Assembly (NCBI GenBank): GCA_019925105.1
Contig: JAHGAU010000009.1
Coordinates: forward strand, 186,001-250,000
From: Niebla homalea
Taxonomy: Eukaryota; Ascomycota; Lecanoromycetes; Lecanorales; Ramalinaceae
DNA length: 64,000 nucleotides
Reading direction: 5' to 3'
Part shown: positions 11,196-24,861 of the stretch, one piece after another
How the letters are laid out: every line of letters begins with the position of its first letter
Position numbering within the stretch: the first letter of the stretch is position 1
Position numbers and translations under genes: made by a program
Notes under the pieces: generated by a model
Seen by the model: the letters and a program-made list of their open reading frames with translations, nothing else
Told to the model about the DNA's origin: nothing
Databases searched by the model: none

Positions 11196-11592
11196 AATGG
11201 GAGCATGTAAGTGTCAGGCGCGGCCTCAGCTGCATGCATGGAGTGTTCGTTTGCTCAGGACGCAGATATTCCAGGTCAATCGCGGTGAGCCATGAGAGAG
11301 CATATTGTGGGGATCAGGCATGGCCTCCGGTGGACCGAGTGATCCAGGGTTGGCTCGGTACACCCGATCGAGGCTGTGACGGTCCCTCCAAACATCGCGT
11401 TTCCTAGTGACATTGTGGGGTGGCAGGAGAGAGACAGTCGCAGCCTCGATTGGGGTGAGCGTGCGCAAGAGTTGCGGTAGGGGATGTGGATGCGATGACC
11501 AGGCGTGCCCTCAGCTGGACGGAGCCCTTGCCCACCTCTTAGGTTCTCCCTCCAAAACGCGGTGTTTCTGGGGCCTTTTGCGGTAGGGACAT
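11196..11592. repeat. Diverged local repeats, related to the interior of the 61-kb transposon
   Basis: Three degenerate copies start with CAGGCG/CAGGCA at 11215, 11315 and 11500, each followed by a GCC/CTCAGCTG-like block. The best copy (11500-11592) continues through a block around AGGTTCTCCCTCC and ends TTGCGGTAGGGACAT. It aligns almost without gaps to 61394-61485, inside the inverted-repeat element, at roughly two-thirds identity by eye. Confidence 0.6.
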
Positions 11593-13334
11593 ATGCAAAG
11601 CGAATTTGAAAAGCTCATGGTTCAAATCTCCCCCAATACCGCCCTCCATCCGGATCTCTCAACAAAATCTCACCAACTACAAGTCCATTTCCGGTTCTAG
11701 AGCAATGAGCAGCCTCATGATGTAGTCCGTCCTGCCCTCTTTCTGTCGCGCTCTCGGGATTAAAATGATCAGTCGGTTTTTGAAAATTAGTCTTGGCACC
11801 CGTACTGGGCCTTGCCGACCTTCGCTTTTGTAGCCACTCTCATCTTCCTTGCTCTCCAGAGACCATTAGCCCGGCACAACGCCTAAGGACGCGATTGAGG
11901 TCTGGTATTTGGGGATGGTTGAGGGCGAGCCGTTCTGAGTTGCTTCATACTTTTTCATGGCTTTCTGATGTCTGGTTAAGGACCGGCTCTCGTCTGTTCC
12001 TTGTGGATGGTGCATGCGTCCTGCCTGGCGTGTGACTCTGTATCAACAAATCCTGTATTACCAAAGTTACCAGGACGGTACACCCTTATGCTATTCCAGC
12101 TCTTGACTTGGGCAAAGGGCAGACATCGTAGCTTGATCCGTACAGCTATAATTTTTGGATTTTGTTTTCAGGACGAAGGCGTAACGATTACGCGCTTGGA
12201 GAGGTGGAGGCTAGCGGGCATAAGGCCTTTGGGATCAGTAGTGGTGGATTCCTTATCTCGGCCACGGCCTGTTAATATGATCTCCCACCTACTGCAAGAG
12301 AAGACCAAGGTCCGGATAGCAGGCTTACAGAGTACAATCGTGTAGCGTTTATGTATGTGGCGAAGAGCTCCTAGCCCTATCGATCACTGTTCAATAAGCT
12401 TTTTCATTGTGTGTGAACCTACTCGATTGCTTCCTTTCGCATCGCATAGCTTTGTTGACCGGATTCTGCACCATGTCGAGGGCAACGATAGACCTAAGTG
12501 TCCGTGCATAAGCAGGATCATGCGCCTCGCAACAGCCGAAGCGCTTGCTCTTGGTATGATGGTCTGGGCTTGTAGTAGCTTCGGGGATAACAGCCCCTGA
12601 ATGGCTCTGATCATTCATACCTGCACACCAGATGGTTAGAGATGCAGGTCGAGACTTCTCAACGGATGATGGTCAATCAGACCGAGATTGGTGCATCTGG
12701 CCATATTGCTGTCTCTTGTGTCGAGAAGGGGTACTGCTGGACGGGTTGGTTGCAGGCTTGCCGAGGGAGGGCATGAGAACAATGTCGTCAGGGAGGTTGT
12801 CATGAATGCTGACGCTCATTGAGCTGTGCAGAGTAGTCGCACAAAGTGAATAGATGAAGCCATCCACGGCGCACATCTTCGCCGATGGTCCACGCCATTA
12901 TTGTCCGCTTCCGTCGCTGCCCAAAACTCCTCGCCACGTGGTTGGACGGTGACTGAAGTGGTAATGTCTAGCGTTTATTACACATCAAGTGAGCCTGAGC
13001 TCGCTTTAAGAGCTCTCAGGGGTAGGAATACGAAGGAATTATTCATGGTCATGCAGGAGTGTTGCTTTTACAAGAAAAAATTAGTCCCCTGCAGACGACT
13101 GATGCATACTGTTACACACCGGCCAAGAAAAACTATGTCCATTTGACACTGGCATGGATGCCCGTCCTGACTTTTCAACCCTTTATCGGGTTATCACTTA
13201 GGTCCGGAACCTTAATCCCACGTCTTCATTTCAGCCCTCGGCGCCTCATATTTCTTAAAGTAGCATCCTATGATGTACTCTGTTCACCTTGAAGGCGACT
13301 ACATGCTCGTAGAGTGCCAAAGCGGCCTACAAAT
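11593..13334. other. Gene-free stretch with weak minus-strand coding-like segments
   Basis: The minus-strand segments 12876-12673 (begins MCAVDGFIYS) and 12618-12391 (begins MNDQSHSGAV) have coding-like composition and a plausible GTCTGA donor and TGCAG acceptor between them. The phases do not match, however, so no intact gene can be built. Nothing else is supportable. Confidence 0.35.
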
Positions 13335-14213
13335 ATGCCAGAGCCTCGTCCCACCCCACTTGGATGGACTCGCTCTACACCAGCGGCCAAAATGTCCCGA
13401 ACACCTTCCACGAAACGAACAGTACAAGCAGTCAAGGCGCAGCAACACACTCATTGTACAAAGTTCAGTAATACAGAGACATCACTTTCGTTAGTCCACT
13501 TGAGCTTCTGTAAAATATTTGGAATCTGCTCAATCACTTTGCAACTTGGCATTCGACTGACTCACGCTTACTAGGCTCAATGGCACTACTTCGAACGCTC
13601 CATTCAAGGTCCCGCGGAGTACCGACGGAAACGCTACTGCCCAAGCTTGGTCCAGATTTACCGCTGGTTCGCTGCTGCTGCAAAGATCGATATTGCGAAT
13701 GGGACCAATTGGGGCACTTTAGCTTACATTCCCGTCGAGATTCGCAGCATCATATGGCAAATGGTTTTTGATGCAGAAATTAATGGAAGACCTTCAACCA
13801 AAGGATCGGGACGTTCCAAACCGTATTGGAAAATGCATTGGCCTGAAAACCAGCCAACATGGGTATCTAGGCGATTGCCCGAGGGGCGTGGTACTATGTT
13901 TGCCTTCTCCAGAACCCCACCGATTGCACCCTGCCAATACGACTTATTTTCATGCACATGGTGGCAGGCCAGTCTCTTCATTGAGCGAGAACTCAAGTCC
14001 ACAGTCCTCTCGACACGCTTATTCTCTTGCAGGTCACCTTGTCATCTGCCGCAACTTCTGAACTCCATCAGGGGGTTGAGTGGTCCCTGCGTGGAATCAA
14101 TCTCGAAGATGTCAAATCCAAATGTTGCGCTCATTTTTCCAGGACAAAGAGTGGCCACAACAAGTGTCACAGAAATTGGCACGACGTCATCCAAGATCGC
14201 CCAGCGAATCTGA
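13335..14213 (+). CDS. Candidate F-box/2EXR-like protein, possibly decayed
   Basis: Model: exon 1 13335-13493 (starts MPEPRPTPLG, A at -3), exon 2 13575-14213, acceptor CTAG. The second exon reads AQWHYFERSIQGPAEYRRKR and then YIPVEIRSIIWQMVFD. The latter matches the LP.EIR..IW pattern at the start of fungal F-box-like/2EXR proteins. The in-frame donor (GTCCAC) is weak. A better donor (GTTAGT at 13490) would shift the frame. After about residue 130 the usual continuation of such proteins is lost. The function is unknown, and it may be a pseudogene. Confidence 0.35.
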
Positions 14214-15006
14214 GGCTCTTCTCTTTCCAATTGAACCACCGACGTCACACAACGTTCACCGAGCTCGCTTTCTCGGAGAAAGCTCCGGAACTACAGGATG
14301 TCCTAGACCTTCGCACGCATCTGCAAGAGACTGTGAGGCAGATATGTCCGAGGGCGTTCATCTTTCTTCTATGCTAGGAATCGTGATAGAACATTGATAT
14401 TCGTGTCCCTGAGAAGCGCATACGCAGTAAACTACCACCAAGGTGAGAAAGCATCATGAGCGAGTCTAGCAGCGAGTATCATGATATTCACGCAGTGGTG
14501 GTATGCTCCTCCTGCATCTACTATGCATCCAACGACTATCCTCTCTAGAAGCTCTAGGCTCTTTGTTGTGTGCAGGACTTAATCATCACCCGCTGCTCCA
14601 ACCAATCAGCCCAGTAAGATTTCCGGCTGATTAGTCCAGACTCGCTTGAAATTGGTGTGGGTCCTGTGTGTCGTAGTTACGATTCTGAGTGCCATGGGAA
14701 TATTACTTGAGCCTCCTTTTGGGATTTTCCTCGATTACGTCTGATGGAGAAATTGATCCACTGCCGCTACCCCCACCGAATCGATAGACTAGTGCGTCTT
14801 CTCACAATCCAGATATACAACACGTAAAGGCAGTGATGTCTTCACCGACTCTAGGCTACTTGGTGACTTCATGCCATTGCGCAAGTGAACGAAATTTATC
14901 AGGCTTTGAGGACTGAGAATAATTGCGATACGCGTTGGCATCCGACTAATTCGATAACACCGCTTTGCGTTGGGGAGTTCATTCATGGCTCAATGGCAAC
15001 AACGTG
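14214..15006. other. Gene-free stretch
   Basis: A coding-like tail (TTFTELAFSEKAPELQDVLD) runs to 14377 in another frame. It may be the displaced 3' end of the gene at 13335-14213. I see nothing else. Confidence 0.35.
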
Positions 15007-15695
15007 CTAATGTCGTTCACAAACATTGCACTCACCTAGGGAAAAGGAGCAACCCCTTTCTGACCGCTTAAAACAGATCAATCTTCTACGTCCATTGCAA
15101 GCGCGATGTTGGCCTCCATATCGCGAGTTCTCGACCAAGTCATCTTCATCCCAAGGGTGCTGATACAGCACCAGCACGTGCCAGTCTATATCCTTTACCG
15201 TCAGCTTTTCCATCCCCCAAAATCTGGCGAGCGGTGTGAGATGAAATAAAGTTATTATCTACCTAAGCTTGATGACGCCGTTGCGGTCCGTAATGCATCA
15301 CGGGCTGATATGAGTCGGTGAGCTCTACCGGCTCAGACCTAGTAGAAGATATCAGAAAGTGAAACTTACACCACAGGGTGCAGCGCATGTCACAGAAAAA
15401 ACAGTGACTGACTCACGTTGCGGATGAGGTGTTCGAGAATCATTACTGGAGATCCCCCAGATCGTTTCGTGTTCGTAAGCGCTCCAGTCTATTGTTGCCT
15501 GAAGCTCTGAGATGTTTGAAATTCCCAGCGGCAATTCAGGGCTAGTGCATTCCCAGCAAGGGGAATTTCCAAACGAGAACAGCTGATTCCGGTGCTGTCC
15601 TGGTAGTGAAAGGTCCACATAATCACACAAGAGATGATCAGAGAGTGTTTCTCCTTATCCACCCTCAGTAAATTCACTGAATCATCTTCGTCCAA
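15007..15695 (-). CDS. Fragmentary coding-like exons, unrecognised
   Basis: Two coding-like blocks occur on the minus strand. The 15630-15400 block (CDYVDLSLPGQHRNQLFSFG, then SELQATIDWSAYEHETIW) is followed by a strong donor GTGAGT. A later block from about 15220 reads FWGMEKLTVKDIDWHVLVLY. A possible middle exon (SEPVELTDSYQPVMHYG) runs into an in-frame stop just before its donor. A clean spliced gene cannot be assembled, so it is either a gene with splicing I misread or a recent pseudogene. Confidence 0.25.
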
Positions 15696-18600
15696 TCATG
15701 ATCATTGAAAAAACAGTAAGAAATAAGCGTACATGAAGCAGCACACCAAGGCAAGCCTATATTCTGGATGCTCGGACAGCGATGACGCGACCCCGAGCTG
15801 AGAGTTGCCAATGCACCTGATCAACTGGAACTTCCCTGCATCATGAAACCGTGAAGAGCCTATACAAGACAAGAGTCTGAATCACGGCCGACCCGCTCGA
15901 TTGCCTTGATGCAAATCTACTCGTTCGTATACATTTCTGCATACCCCGGTATCCAATCAGCGCTCTCATCACCATCAAACCCTCGCGTTTCTTGCCTCCC
16001 TTTCCGATACTTCCTCTCGGCTTGCACGTTCCCTACCCCCCTCGTAACGAACGACAAGACAGATGTGTAGCCACGATTGCAGTACAATGTTAACCGCTCC
16101 ACATCCTGGCCCCAGCCTCAACCACTGAGTGCCCAAACCCCATCGTAGCAGCCCATCACGATAAAGCGAGACCGTGGTGAAGAAGAGGAGAACCCGTAGT
16201 TGAGCCAGCCAGCCAGCCAGGCCCCACCGCCCGGCCCCCCCCAAAACAGCTCCTGCACACTCCCCTGTTTCAACTTTGGGAGATAGACGCGCGCGAGCAA
16301 TCGCTACAATTCCGATCATTGAGACCCGTGGGGGGGGGGGGAAACGCCACATCACTATCCATCAGCTCGCGCTATCAGAATCCTATTTTGGGGGGGGGGT
16401 AGGGGGCATCATCTCTACTAGTCCACTCGCTCTCCCGCGACAAGCAGTAATTAACACACGGGCATCCTCCACCCCTCTCATCAACAACGGATGGGCAAGC
16501 AGCAAGGCTTGCAGCACCCCACGACCCACCGGCTCCAACCCCCCCCGTTGCCACTCGTGGAAAGTCTGCACGCATGCACGCATGAATTCGAGTCGTCCCA
16601 GCTCTTCGCTGCTGGTGCCTAGATGCTTCTTAAGTGTGGCCTACTGCTCTGCTCGCAGGAACCTGGGGGGGGGATGGAATTGAAGCTGCTGTTGTTGTTG
16701 TTGGAGGAGGAGTCCATACTGCGGAGGATGAGGTCAGGAAATAGGAAAGTGCATCACCGACATACATTACTACTCTGCTGCATTCGGCCTTCTCAAAAAG
16801 TCGCGTTATGTGAGACGATTGATTGGACATGGGAAACGGGTCTGTGGCTAAGTGGCGTGGTTACATTTTGTGTTGTTGTGGTGTATGTACAGATCGCTTT
16901 GGTAAGAGAAACTTCGTTGGCCTTCTCATTCAATATTGTAATTAAGAGAAGGAGGTGTAGGCGGTGAGACTATGTAAGTGGGGATTCTGTGACTACAACG
17001 GTAATGTCCAAGGCTGGATCGAACAGGGAGAGGGATAGACGGGATGCGCTGGATTGAAAACTTGGTTTGCAGAACCAGCCGATGGGAATGTAGGTTTTGG
17101 GATTTTGTTCAAGGTGCAGTATCCTTGATGTCGGCATAGCAGTATCAGAACAGTACGTCCCCTGGATGACTCACTGATCGGTATTTTAGAGCATATTTGA
17201 CCGGCAAATTATCTCGTGAACCACCGAAGATGTAGAGCAACGTGGTACAGCAATCCTACAATCTGATGAAACACCACACACACAGTCATATCGTTCGCGG
17301 CAAATATGGGTCTGGCATCTCACGCAAATTGTCTAACCAATCATCATTGTCAATCTCTCGGGTTTCCAAGCAGGAAAAGTAGGGGAAACAGACCACCATG
17401 AAGACGGGAAGAGCCCGCCATGAGGGGCACTGCAACTCGTTTCGAATGCAACAACACAGCTCACCAAATCAGTCAGAAAACCATCGGACCAACGAACGCG
17501 CACATGTCATCTTCAGAGCATCCAAGGGGGCCATCTCTGACGCCGAGGCCATTGGTGATTCAAGCTCGCGATTGGGAGAGGATAAGGTCTAGTGAGGTTG
17601 GTGCTGTCAATGCTGCGCGCGACATGGAAAGGCACCACTGCGCCTCTTGGCTGCTCTCGCTGAACGAAGCCCTTACGCTGTGGTACAAGAATGTAAAGTA
17701 AGTCTTGCGCCACTGAATCGATCGTAGCATCGATGATGGGCGGAGTGATGAGTTCCATGTTGAGCAGAGAGTGTTTCCGCGGGGAAGGCAAGTGTTTGTT
17801 GCGTTAGGAAGACGCTGCTATTTGTATGCAATCGCACCGCAGCGGTAGCAAAATTGCTAGATGATTCGTTGCCGCGATAATCTATCTCGTGGCAAGGCAT
17901 GGTCCACCAAGTTCTGTGAATGAGCGAATGGACGATCGGCTGAGATCCAGTAAGATTGTCCCTGAGTATGAACGTTGATGGCATTGGCCACCTGCACAAG
18001 AATAAGACGATCACTAACCGCGAGCGGCGTCTCCGGTCGGTTCGCGCGAGGGAGAGGTTCTAACAGTAGACGCATTGGACACCTCCGCGGAGAATCAGAA
18101 TCGTGCCACGGCCCGCAACCCGTTGATATAGCGTGAATTCAATTCACGGTCTTTCGAAGGGACTCCACTTCTCCATCTCGCCCGTGTTATTGTAGTCCAC
18201 CTTATTGAGTCCTTTCGTCTGACGGCAAGTCGGTGTCTGCCTGGTCGGTAAGGGAGGTGGCTGGAGAATATGTGGCGTTCGCTCGATAACCGGGGCATTC
18301 CTCTGATCATGTCAAGGGCTGACGGCGAGGATTTCTGGCATGGAGGGTTTCTCGGAGCTTAGAGACGAATGTTGGTGGTGATCGCCAGCAGCGTTCGGTG
18401 GTAATGAGGACTGTTGGAAAGGCTGTGAGCGAGTGCTAGCAGGAGAATATGATCAAGGGATAGTGGATGAAAAAGTATGGGGGAGCGGTGGCCACGAAGC
18501 TCTAGGGCAGCGACTGGAGAAGGAGGTTTTACTGTCAGCGACAGCGCCTCGCTGCAGGTCGCGACGGACACGTATACCTTGTGATCCTGACATCGGTGCT

Positions 18601-21389
18601 TTACGATTTGTCCTTGCCAAATGCCCAATCATGTTGTAGTCAAGGAGGACAGGTGTCGTCAGTGACTAAACACATCTTTGTGAGGAGCAGCTCTTTCATC
18701 GTTGCCGTGATTGTATTCGTAGTTGTTCAACCTTTCAGCCGAAGTAAACATTCCGAGGTCGGGGGTGAGATCGTCTTGTGAGGTCTGCTCGATATCCAGG
18801 ACTTTGGTCTCAAGGTCAAATGCTCAATACCATTCGACAGGCGTGAATAGAGCCACCTGGATCGTCTTCAACTGCTTTCCAAGCCTTTGCGAAGAGATCA
18901 TATTGTTGATTGATGCGGGGCGAGTAACGGCCATCGCGCACTTATATACGGTGCAAATGCTGATGTGGGTCGTTGCGGAATAAGAGGGAGCTCATGTGGA
19001 GATTATCGGGAAGCGTGTTGATAGGGCCATCTCTGTGTAAGGACCCGTCGGTCAAGCCTGCATGAAGCAAAGAATTTTCGGGCTGGCTCACGAGAGGATC
19101 GGTTGAGCTGACACGAAATGTAGCCGCCTCGGGACAAGTCTCTTCGGCAGACGAAGGTAATAATGACGTCAAAACGTTCGAAACTTGCTGGTCGTAAAGG
19201 GTGCCCGTACAGACTTTATCCCGCTAGAATGGCTGCCAAAAGTGGAGATGGGAAGCCCGAAATGTCCAAGACAGTGTTCCAAGATTGCCTGGGCATGACA
19301 CCGCAAATGAGAAGGACGGATTGGTCCAGCTTGTTATCAAATCTTGCTGGCATATTGTTTCTCACCGCTACAGAAGCAGACGGCCGCGGCTCCACCATTG
19401 GATTCAGTGCAGATCTCACCGTATATTGGCTTGGCAATCGAAGGTCATGGCCAATGATTGTTGCGCGATGGCAGCTTTTGAGAGAAGCGAGTCAGATGCG
19501 AAGTGTCTAATGCAGAAGTCATGAAAGGAAAGCAAGTCGAGTGTGGGTCGAGATCGGCGGATTGTCGAGCATCATTGCCTTGGAGCAAGTAGCGTGACGC
19601 AAAATTACCAAATCCGGTAGAATGTCAGCATACTAAACAGCAGGGCTCGATAATGGTGGGAGGAATGGCTGTTAGATCTGGTCAAGACCGGAGACCGGGG
19701 ACGAGTCTTTATAGAACGCTTTGTATTATACGCGGCGGGGAGCCGGAAAGGATGACCGATTCAAGCGGGCTGCCACGTGTTTTTATTACGATTGACCGGG
19801 TCTCTGGGTCCTTACGGGATTGACTTCCGGAGGGCACCCATTGTGGTAACGACAGCCTGACAGCGCACTGTTCTGTCGTTCCTTTAAATTGTTTGAAGAG
19901 GTCTGGTAGCAGGTAGGTGCCGACAGGTGGTAAAAGGCAACCTCTAAGCATGGGAGACTCAATGATTGCCAAATAAGCTAACTTGGTAGCGGTGAGTGGC
20001 AGTAAAGAAAACCCCAATGAGAATCAATGAGCGGTAGACAAAAACGGTCGAACGGTCGGTTGGCGGGGTCCCAAAGGTTGTCAACCCCTGTTGAAAAGTT
20101 GGCAAAAGGTGTCGAATTAAGAGATCTGATTGGTGGAAATTGAGAGCACCCGAATTAGGGATCTAACAAGGTCGTAAAAGGCGTCAAGCCAGAAACTCAA
20201 AATGACTACGTTGCACCCTAGTGAGCAGTTGGGGGGGGCGATCGAGGTCACCAAATGCGTTCAAAATGGCGGTCCCGAGATATGTGAACACGAGCGAATG
20301 TGCTTGAATGTTTGGACAAAGATGTTTCAAAGGGCGTGGTTTGGCCGCGCGACAGCCTACGAGCTGTGTATCTAGCTGCCGATGTCGCCCGAAGAGGATT
20401 CAATGGTGGCTTCTTAGCAACTTTGCTGGGGATTGAGTCGATGTGAAATCGGTCGTAGTGTGTGGATATTCCATCGTCGAAGAGCGGAGGTGTAATATTT
20501 GAAAGGCAGGAGGAATTGAAGAACGCAACATCATGAAGTAGACACGTATCTCTTAAAATGAGAAATATTCAACCATAAAGCGGCGCAAGAACGGAGAGTG
20601 GCTTACAGCCTTGCCATGTAAGTGAAGAAGGGGCACTGCAGAACAGGAGGTGTCTTTAGCGTTTCAGCCTATGCAGTGGGATGGCAACGCTAAGGAGTGT
20701 CGGTAGTACCCAGGCCTGGTCGCCCAATTGATGTCGGACGCACTGTGCTTTTGAAACGGAAGTCACTCTTGATCTCTATGCTGAGGAGGTGCATGAATGC
20801 TGCAGCCATAGTTGCCATTGAATGCTCTCGACATCAATCAAGTTCGGGGCGGTGAGATCATGTCCTGATTTGCCTTCAGATGACCCTGACCGGCTCTTCA
20901 AGGCCGGTCATCCTTGGCCGCTTGGGATGAACACTTTGCAGAATCTCTTGTCCTGGTCACTTTGAAGATTTTTCAAAAACGACAGCTCACAATCCCATTT
21001 CGCGTTTCTTAAGTAGGGAACACCTCCCTTGTCGGCCATGTTCTTTCTCCTCAGCTTATGCCCTGACTTACGAGAATGGCTGCTCAAATCTTGTTCAAGG
21101 TTAAGCTGAGAGCCCATGGTGAGGTCTCGCCTGCGCTCATACAGAGACTCAGAGCAGTGCGCCTCTACGTCGACCACTTATTTGGGCCTCCAGATGCGGT
21201 CGTGCGTCACGAGGTTGATGTGAGGTGAAGTCTCCATGATGCCTCTCTGATCAGGAATAAACATTATACTGACGCCCTCAGCTACGAGCAAATATGCCCA
21301 AATGGCATTCATCGTACTGAGGGTTGGAACCTGGACTGCAATCAGCCGACCTTTATTGGTGATCCAGATTTCCCCTACGAGTGAGATTG
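15696..21389. other. Long gene-poor stretch with G-runs and degraded coding-like remnants
   Basis: It contains homopolymer G runs at 16330-16341 (12 G) and 16390-16399. Coding-like minus-strand remnants occur at 19437-19216 and 19172-18942 (LTSLLPSSAEETCPEAATF, then DNLHMSSLLFRNDP), and these are separated by a stop. A minus-strand frame of 89 codons at 21177-20908 is rich in charged residues and could be a small gene. No spliced gene can be supported. Confidence 0.4.
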
Positions 21390-21850
21390 ATGGACCCTTT
21401 TGAGATCAGATTGACGGCTGACCAATTCAGCCAATATCATAATCTCAGCCGTGACTGCACCGGAGCAACGCCTCCATCGAAGAATCAGGGAGATTCAAGC
21501 GTGGGCCCTTCACCCGGACTAGGGTGAGTAGTTGCTCTTTTCCTATATTATGTCTGAGGAGACAATAAGACTGACAGCCTGCGACTAGGTTCGACCAGCA
21601 ATTCGACGCGTTTCTGGCCTTGCCTACACCGTCCTCGATCTACTCTGGTGAGAGAGAGCAAGGCTCGCTGACCAACCGATATGATCACGAATATACAGCC
21701 AGAGGCCGTTCAATGTCACAACGTGGCAGTTCGGCGAACAGGTCTAAAACCAGACAATGGAGTTGGAAGGCCTATAATCCTGATACGTCCGATGGCGGCA
21801 GCGCGCGGGACGTCAAGATCGCTCAGCATCGCATCGATAAAAGACGATGA
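21390..21850 (+). CDS. Orphan two-exon protein (131 aa) with R/S-rich motif
   Basis: Exon 1 is 21390-21523 and exon 2 is 21589-21850. The intron is 65 nt with donor GTGAGT, acceptor CTAG and phase 2. The product starts MDPFEIRLTADQFSQYHNLS. In exon 2 it carries FDQQFDAFLALPTPSSIYSG and then ARGRSMSQRGSSANRSK. The same pair of features, FDxF...P.PP.Y followed by RGRxMSxRGxSS, appears in the gene at 24862-25728, suggesting distant paralogy. I recognise no domain. The ATG has T at -3, so an additional upstream exon is possible. Confidence 0.4.
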
Positions 21851-24800
21851 AGCAGAATGCGTCGCAGATGATCTTAAGGCATCCAAGAGGGTCGATATGA
21901 GCCAGATGGCTTTTGAGACAGGGTAGCGAGAACTAGAAATCTTCAAAGGCACATGCATAAGATTCTTCTTGGCTCTAAAAACCTGACACTTTGATCCTGG
22001 ACCGCTCTTATACAAAGAACGTTCGAGGTACAGATCACGCCCTCTTAGCTGTCTGGCGTTGACAAACGCCCATCTCGGGATATGGAAAGACGCAGCTCAT
22101 CGGACAGCTGCTGGATCCAAGAAGAGAGCTGTCGTGTCACTCATGGCCCAGTACATCGATGCACCACTGGTGTCATTTTTCAAGACAAGTGACTCATGCT
22201 GCCCCCTCTCGATGTTCAAAGACCATGAGCAGACAATGATGTTGCTGTAGCTATGATTGTATAGTTTTGAGACTTTTTGGACAAGCACAACCCTGGTGTC
22301 GCCAACAGCCGCCGCTGTAGCGATGCTTGGAAGCCCAAATCGCGCAAAGCCGACTCGGCCAGATAATGCGTCTCCTCGTATTCCATCCCGCCTCTTTGCT
22401 GCCTCTGTTTTTGGTGCTTTCCAGAGTGGTTCCCTTGCATGTTGACAGATGGGAGGTCTCATTAGGAGTCAGTGAAGAAGCGAGCTCCTTTCCCGGTCAG
22501 CCACCAGCGTGGCACAAGGAGTCCAATGGCCCAACAATATGAGTACGTGTACTGCATACAAGCGCACTATTATAAGTCAGATCTTAAGAGCGACGAATGC
22601 ATATATCATCACATGTAGAGTCCGCTGGACGTAGGTGACCATGACCGTTCAATTTTCGATTTGTGCTTGCCGCCCGCTTTTTGTGAGTGAGTGGATCCAA
22701 ATAGGAGTGGGCGATTCTCTTTGAATATATGGTAGGACCCCACTCGCGAAGTGGAATTAAGGGTTCAAGATGCTGCGTATGACGACAAGGCCTCGTCCTT
22801 GAGCATTGGGACGTAGACTATGTGGGATAGAGCTGCACCCATTGTATGTAGTCGAATGTATACGAGACACGATGTTGCGGATCATGGAGGGTCTCCTCAG
22901 GCTTGATCGCAGATTCCATGGGGTAATCTCCCAAGTATCTTGAAGGCATGCTAGACTGAATCATGTTGAGGCCTCTCTAGGGTCCTTGGAATCCGAGCGC
23001 TGAGGCCAGCCATCATGTTCGATATTCCATGTGCAAAGGCGCAGCATCCGTAAAGAAAGCTGATCTTGGCACTCAGCCGAAGCTGCTTGCAAGGCATGTC
23101 CGAGGCAAACGCGGGCTGTTAGTGCTTGTACGTCTGCGGAGTGCTCGCAAAAATGCTAGTCCGACCAGATACGATGTGAATCAAGTCCAGCACATCAACA
23201 ATAATGGCTGTTCTTGATCGCTGTGCAGATCCAGTGCAGAGAACTCATAATGGAGACCAGAGGCAAACGGTCAATCGTCGCGCAGGACCGGCAACATCCA
23301 CAGAGACAGTAGGATTTGAGACCTCGAAGCCCAAGGCGTAGATCGCCAGAGAGAGTTCGTATTTGGTAAATACCAGAGATTGCGAGTATCAAAGGTGCTC
23401 GCAAAGCCGAATTGGGACTTAGCACTTTGCACCCTTACCTCGATGACTAATTCTTGTAGTGGCTCCTCCTGATGACTCGTCAGGGAGAGTTACAATGTTT
23501 TTGCTGGCTGTGCGTGATATTCGAGGTTACAACTTATGAAGATCAAAATCACGATCGATTAAATCACTGGACACTGTGTGAGCTACATTGCTGGTAACCA
23601 ATGAGAATATTATGCACAGGGAAGACCACAGGGACCCAGTCCGTTCAACAAAATTTGCGGTATTTCGGAAAGTGCCTCCATGTACCTCATCAGGACCTAA
23701 GCCTTCTTGCAAGAAAGAAAACCTGATTCATAGGCGACGCGGAGGAGGACACCCGGGAACGGGGAAGCCAGGATGGCAGGTCAGATCATGCGACTTAGCA
23801 CGTTTTTCGCTGAGAGTGACCAGGTTCCTGGGCTCGCGACGGCTGGTCTTAGCCCGAGGCCAGCAATAACAGCACAATAACATCCAGGACAAGACAAGCG
23901 CTCAATTCTTCGATATCTGACCGTCTGAGTCCAGATAGGCCGCTTCCAGACCGACAAAACTGACAAGAGCGGGGAATGAAGGCATTGGAGAAGAAGACTT
24001 CGAATTCGTTAGAAGTCAAGTAAGACACGGAGGTCCATTTTCTCGCAAGCATCCTCTGATTGGTCTCCCTCCGCCCCCTCCTACTGCCTGCTGCCTGCAG
24101 CGTTAAGGCACGGCCCCCAAATATACTTGTGCAGCAGATTCTCTTGAGAAACGAAAGATTCGCTGCTTGTCGCCGAATGTGAGGTCAAACGTGGGGCATA
24201 TCCTTCGGTAGCAAAGTTACTCATGTGTTCATTAACTGTTGCTCGTGGATCGGCGGGATCCCGAGATAAAAAGGGGCGCATCGAAAGTTTTAGGTGATGC
24301 AGGGTGCTGACCAGAGTAGCTCTGTAGACATCCTCCAATACGTACCGCGACCGACGTTTCGTGACCTGAGTCATAGAACCTGGGTAATGGAACCCGGATC
24401 ACGTAAACTGCACGGTGCCTGCGTCTCCCAACACAAGGACCTTGCAGATGTTGAGCGTAGGTGATGTGATAATAGGTCAAAATCTTTTATGGCATAATGA
24501 CTTAGCGGTCAGAGCCAATCATCTTAGATCATTAGGGGTCAATTTGTCGGAACGTAGGCTGAGTGCCCATCATGTCAGGTAGTATTCTGTATGGATGCGT
24601 TACGCTTGATCGATAGTAACGTCATCAAGGTCCAGGCAGTGAGTGCGAGTCTGAACTTGTGTTGAGGAGCCTTGAATGCCAATTTGTGGATGGAGGAACG
24701 TTGGCCGCTACAAGGTGTAATTCGCACAATGTCCCGTTTGGGCAATGCTGACCATTTTCAAAATTCCCAGCTCGAGCTTTCATTTCCTACTCTTTCTCTG

Positions 24801-24861
24801 CTGAACATTTCTTCAATCCTGGCTCTCAACTTCTTGACATTCGGTCACTTGAGCTCGAAAG
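21851..24861. other. Gene-poor stretch with minus-strand coding-like fragments
   Basis: The minus-strand frame 24374-24081 begins MTQVTKRRSRYVLEDVYRAT and has coding-like composition over 97 codons. A second at 22462-22097 is similar in quality. Neither joins to other exons convincingly, and no domain is visible. Confidence 0.35.

Noticed and set aside
11600..11640. T-loop-like GGTTCAAATC suggesting a tRNA
   Set aside because: The flanking bases do not pair into a T stem and no acceptor or anticodon stem can be drawn.
15975..16683. Overlapping frames on both strands around 16 kb
   Set aside because: They depend on homopolymer G runs and low-complexity sequence. No domain or splice support is present.
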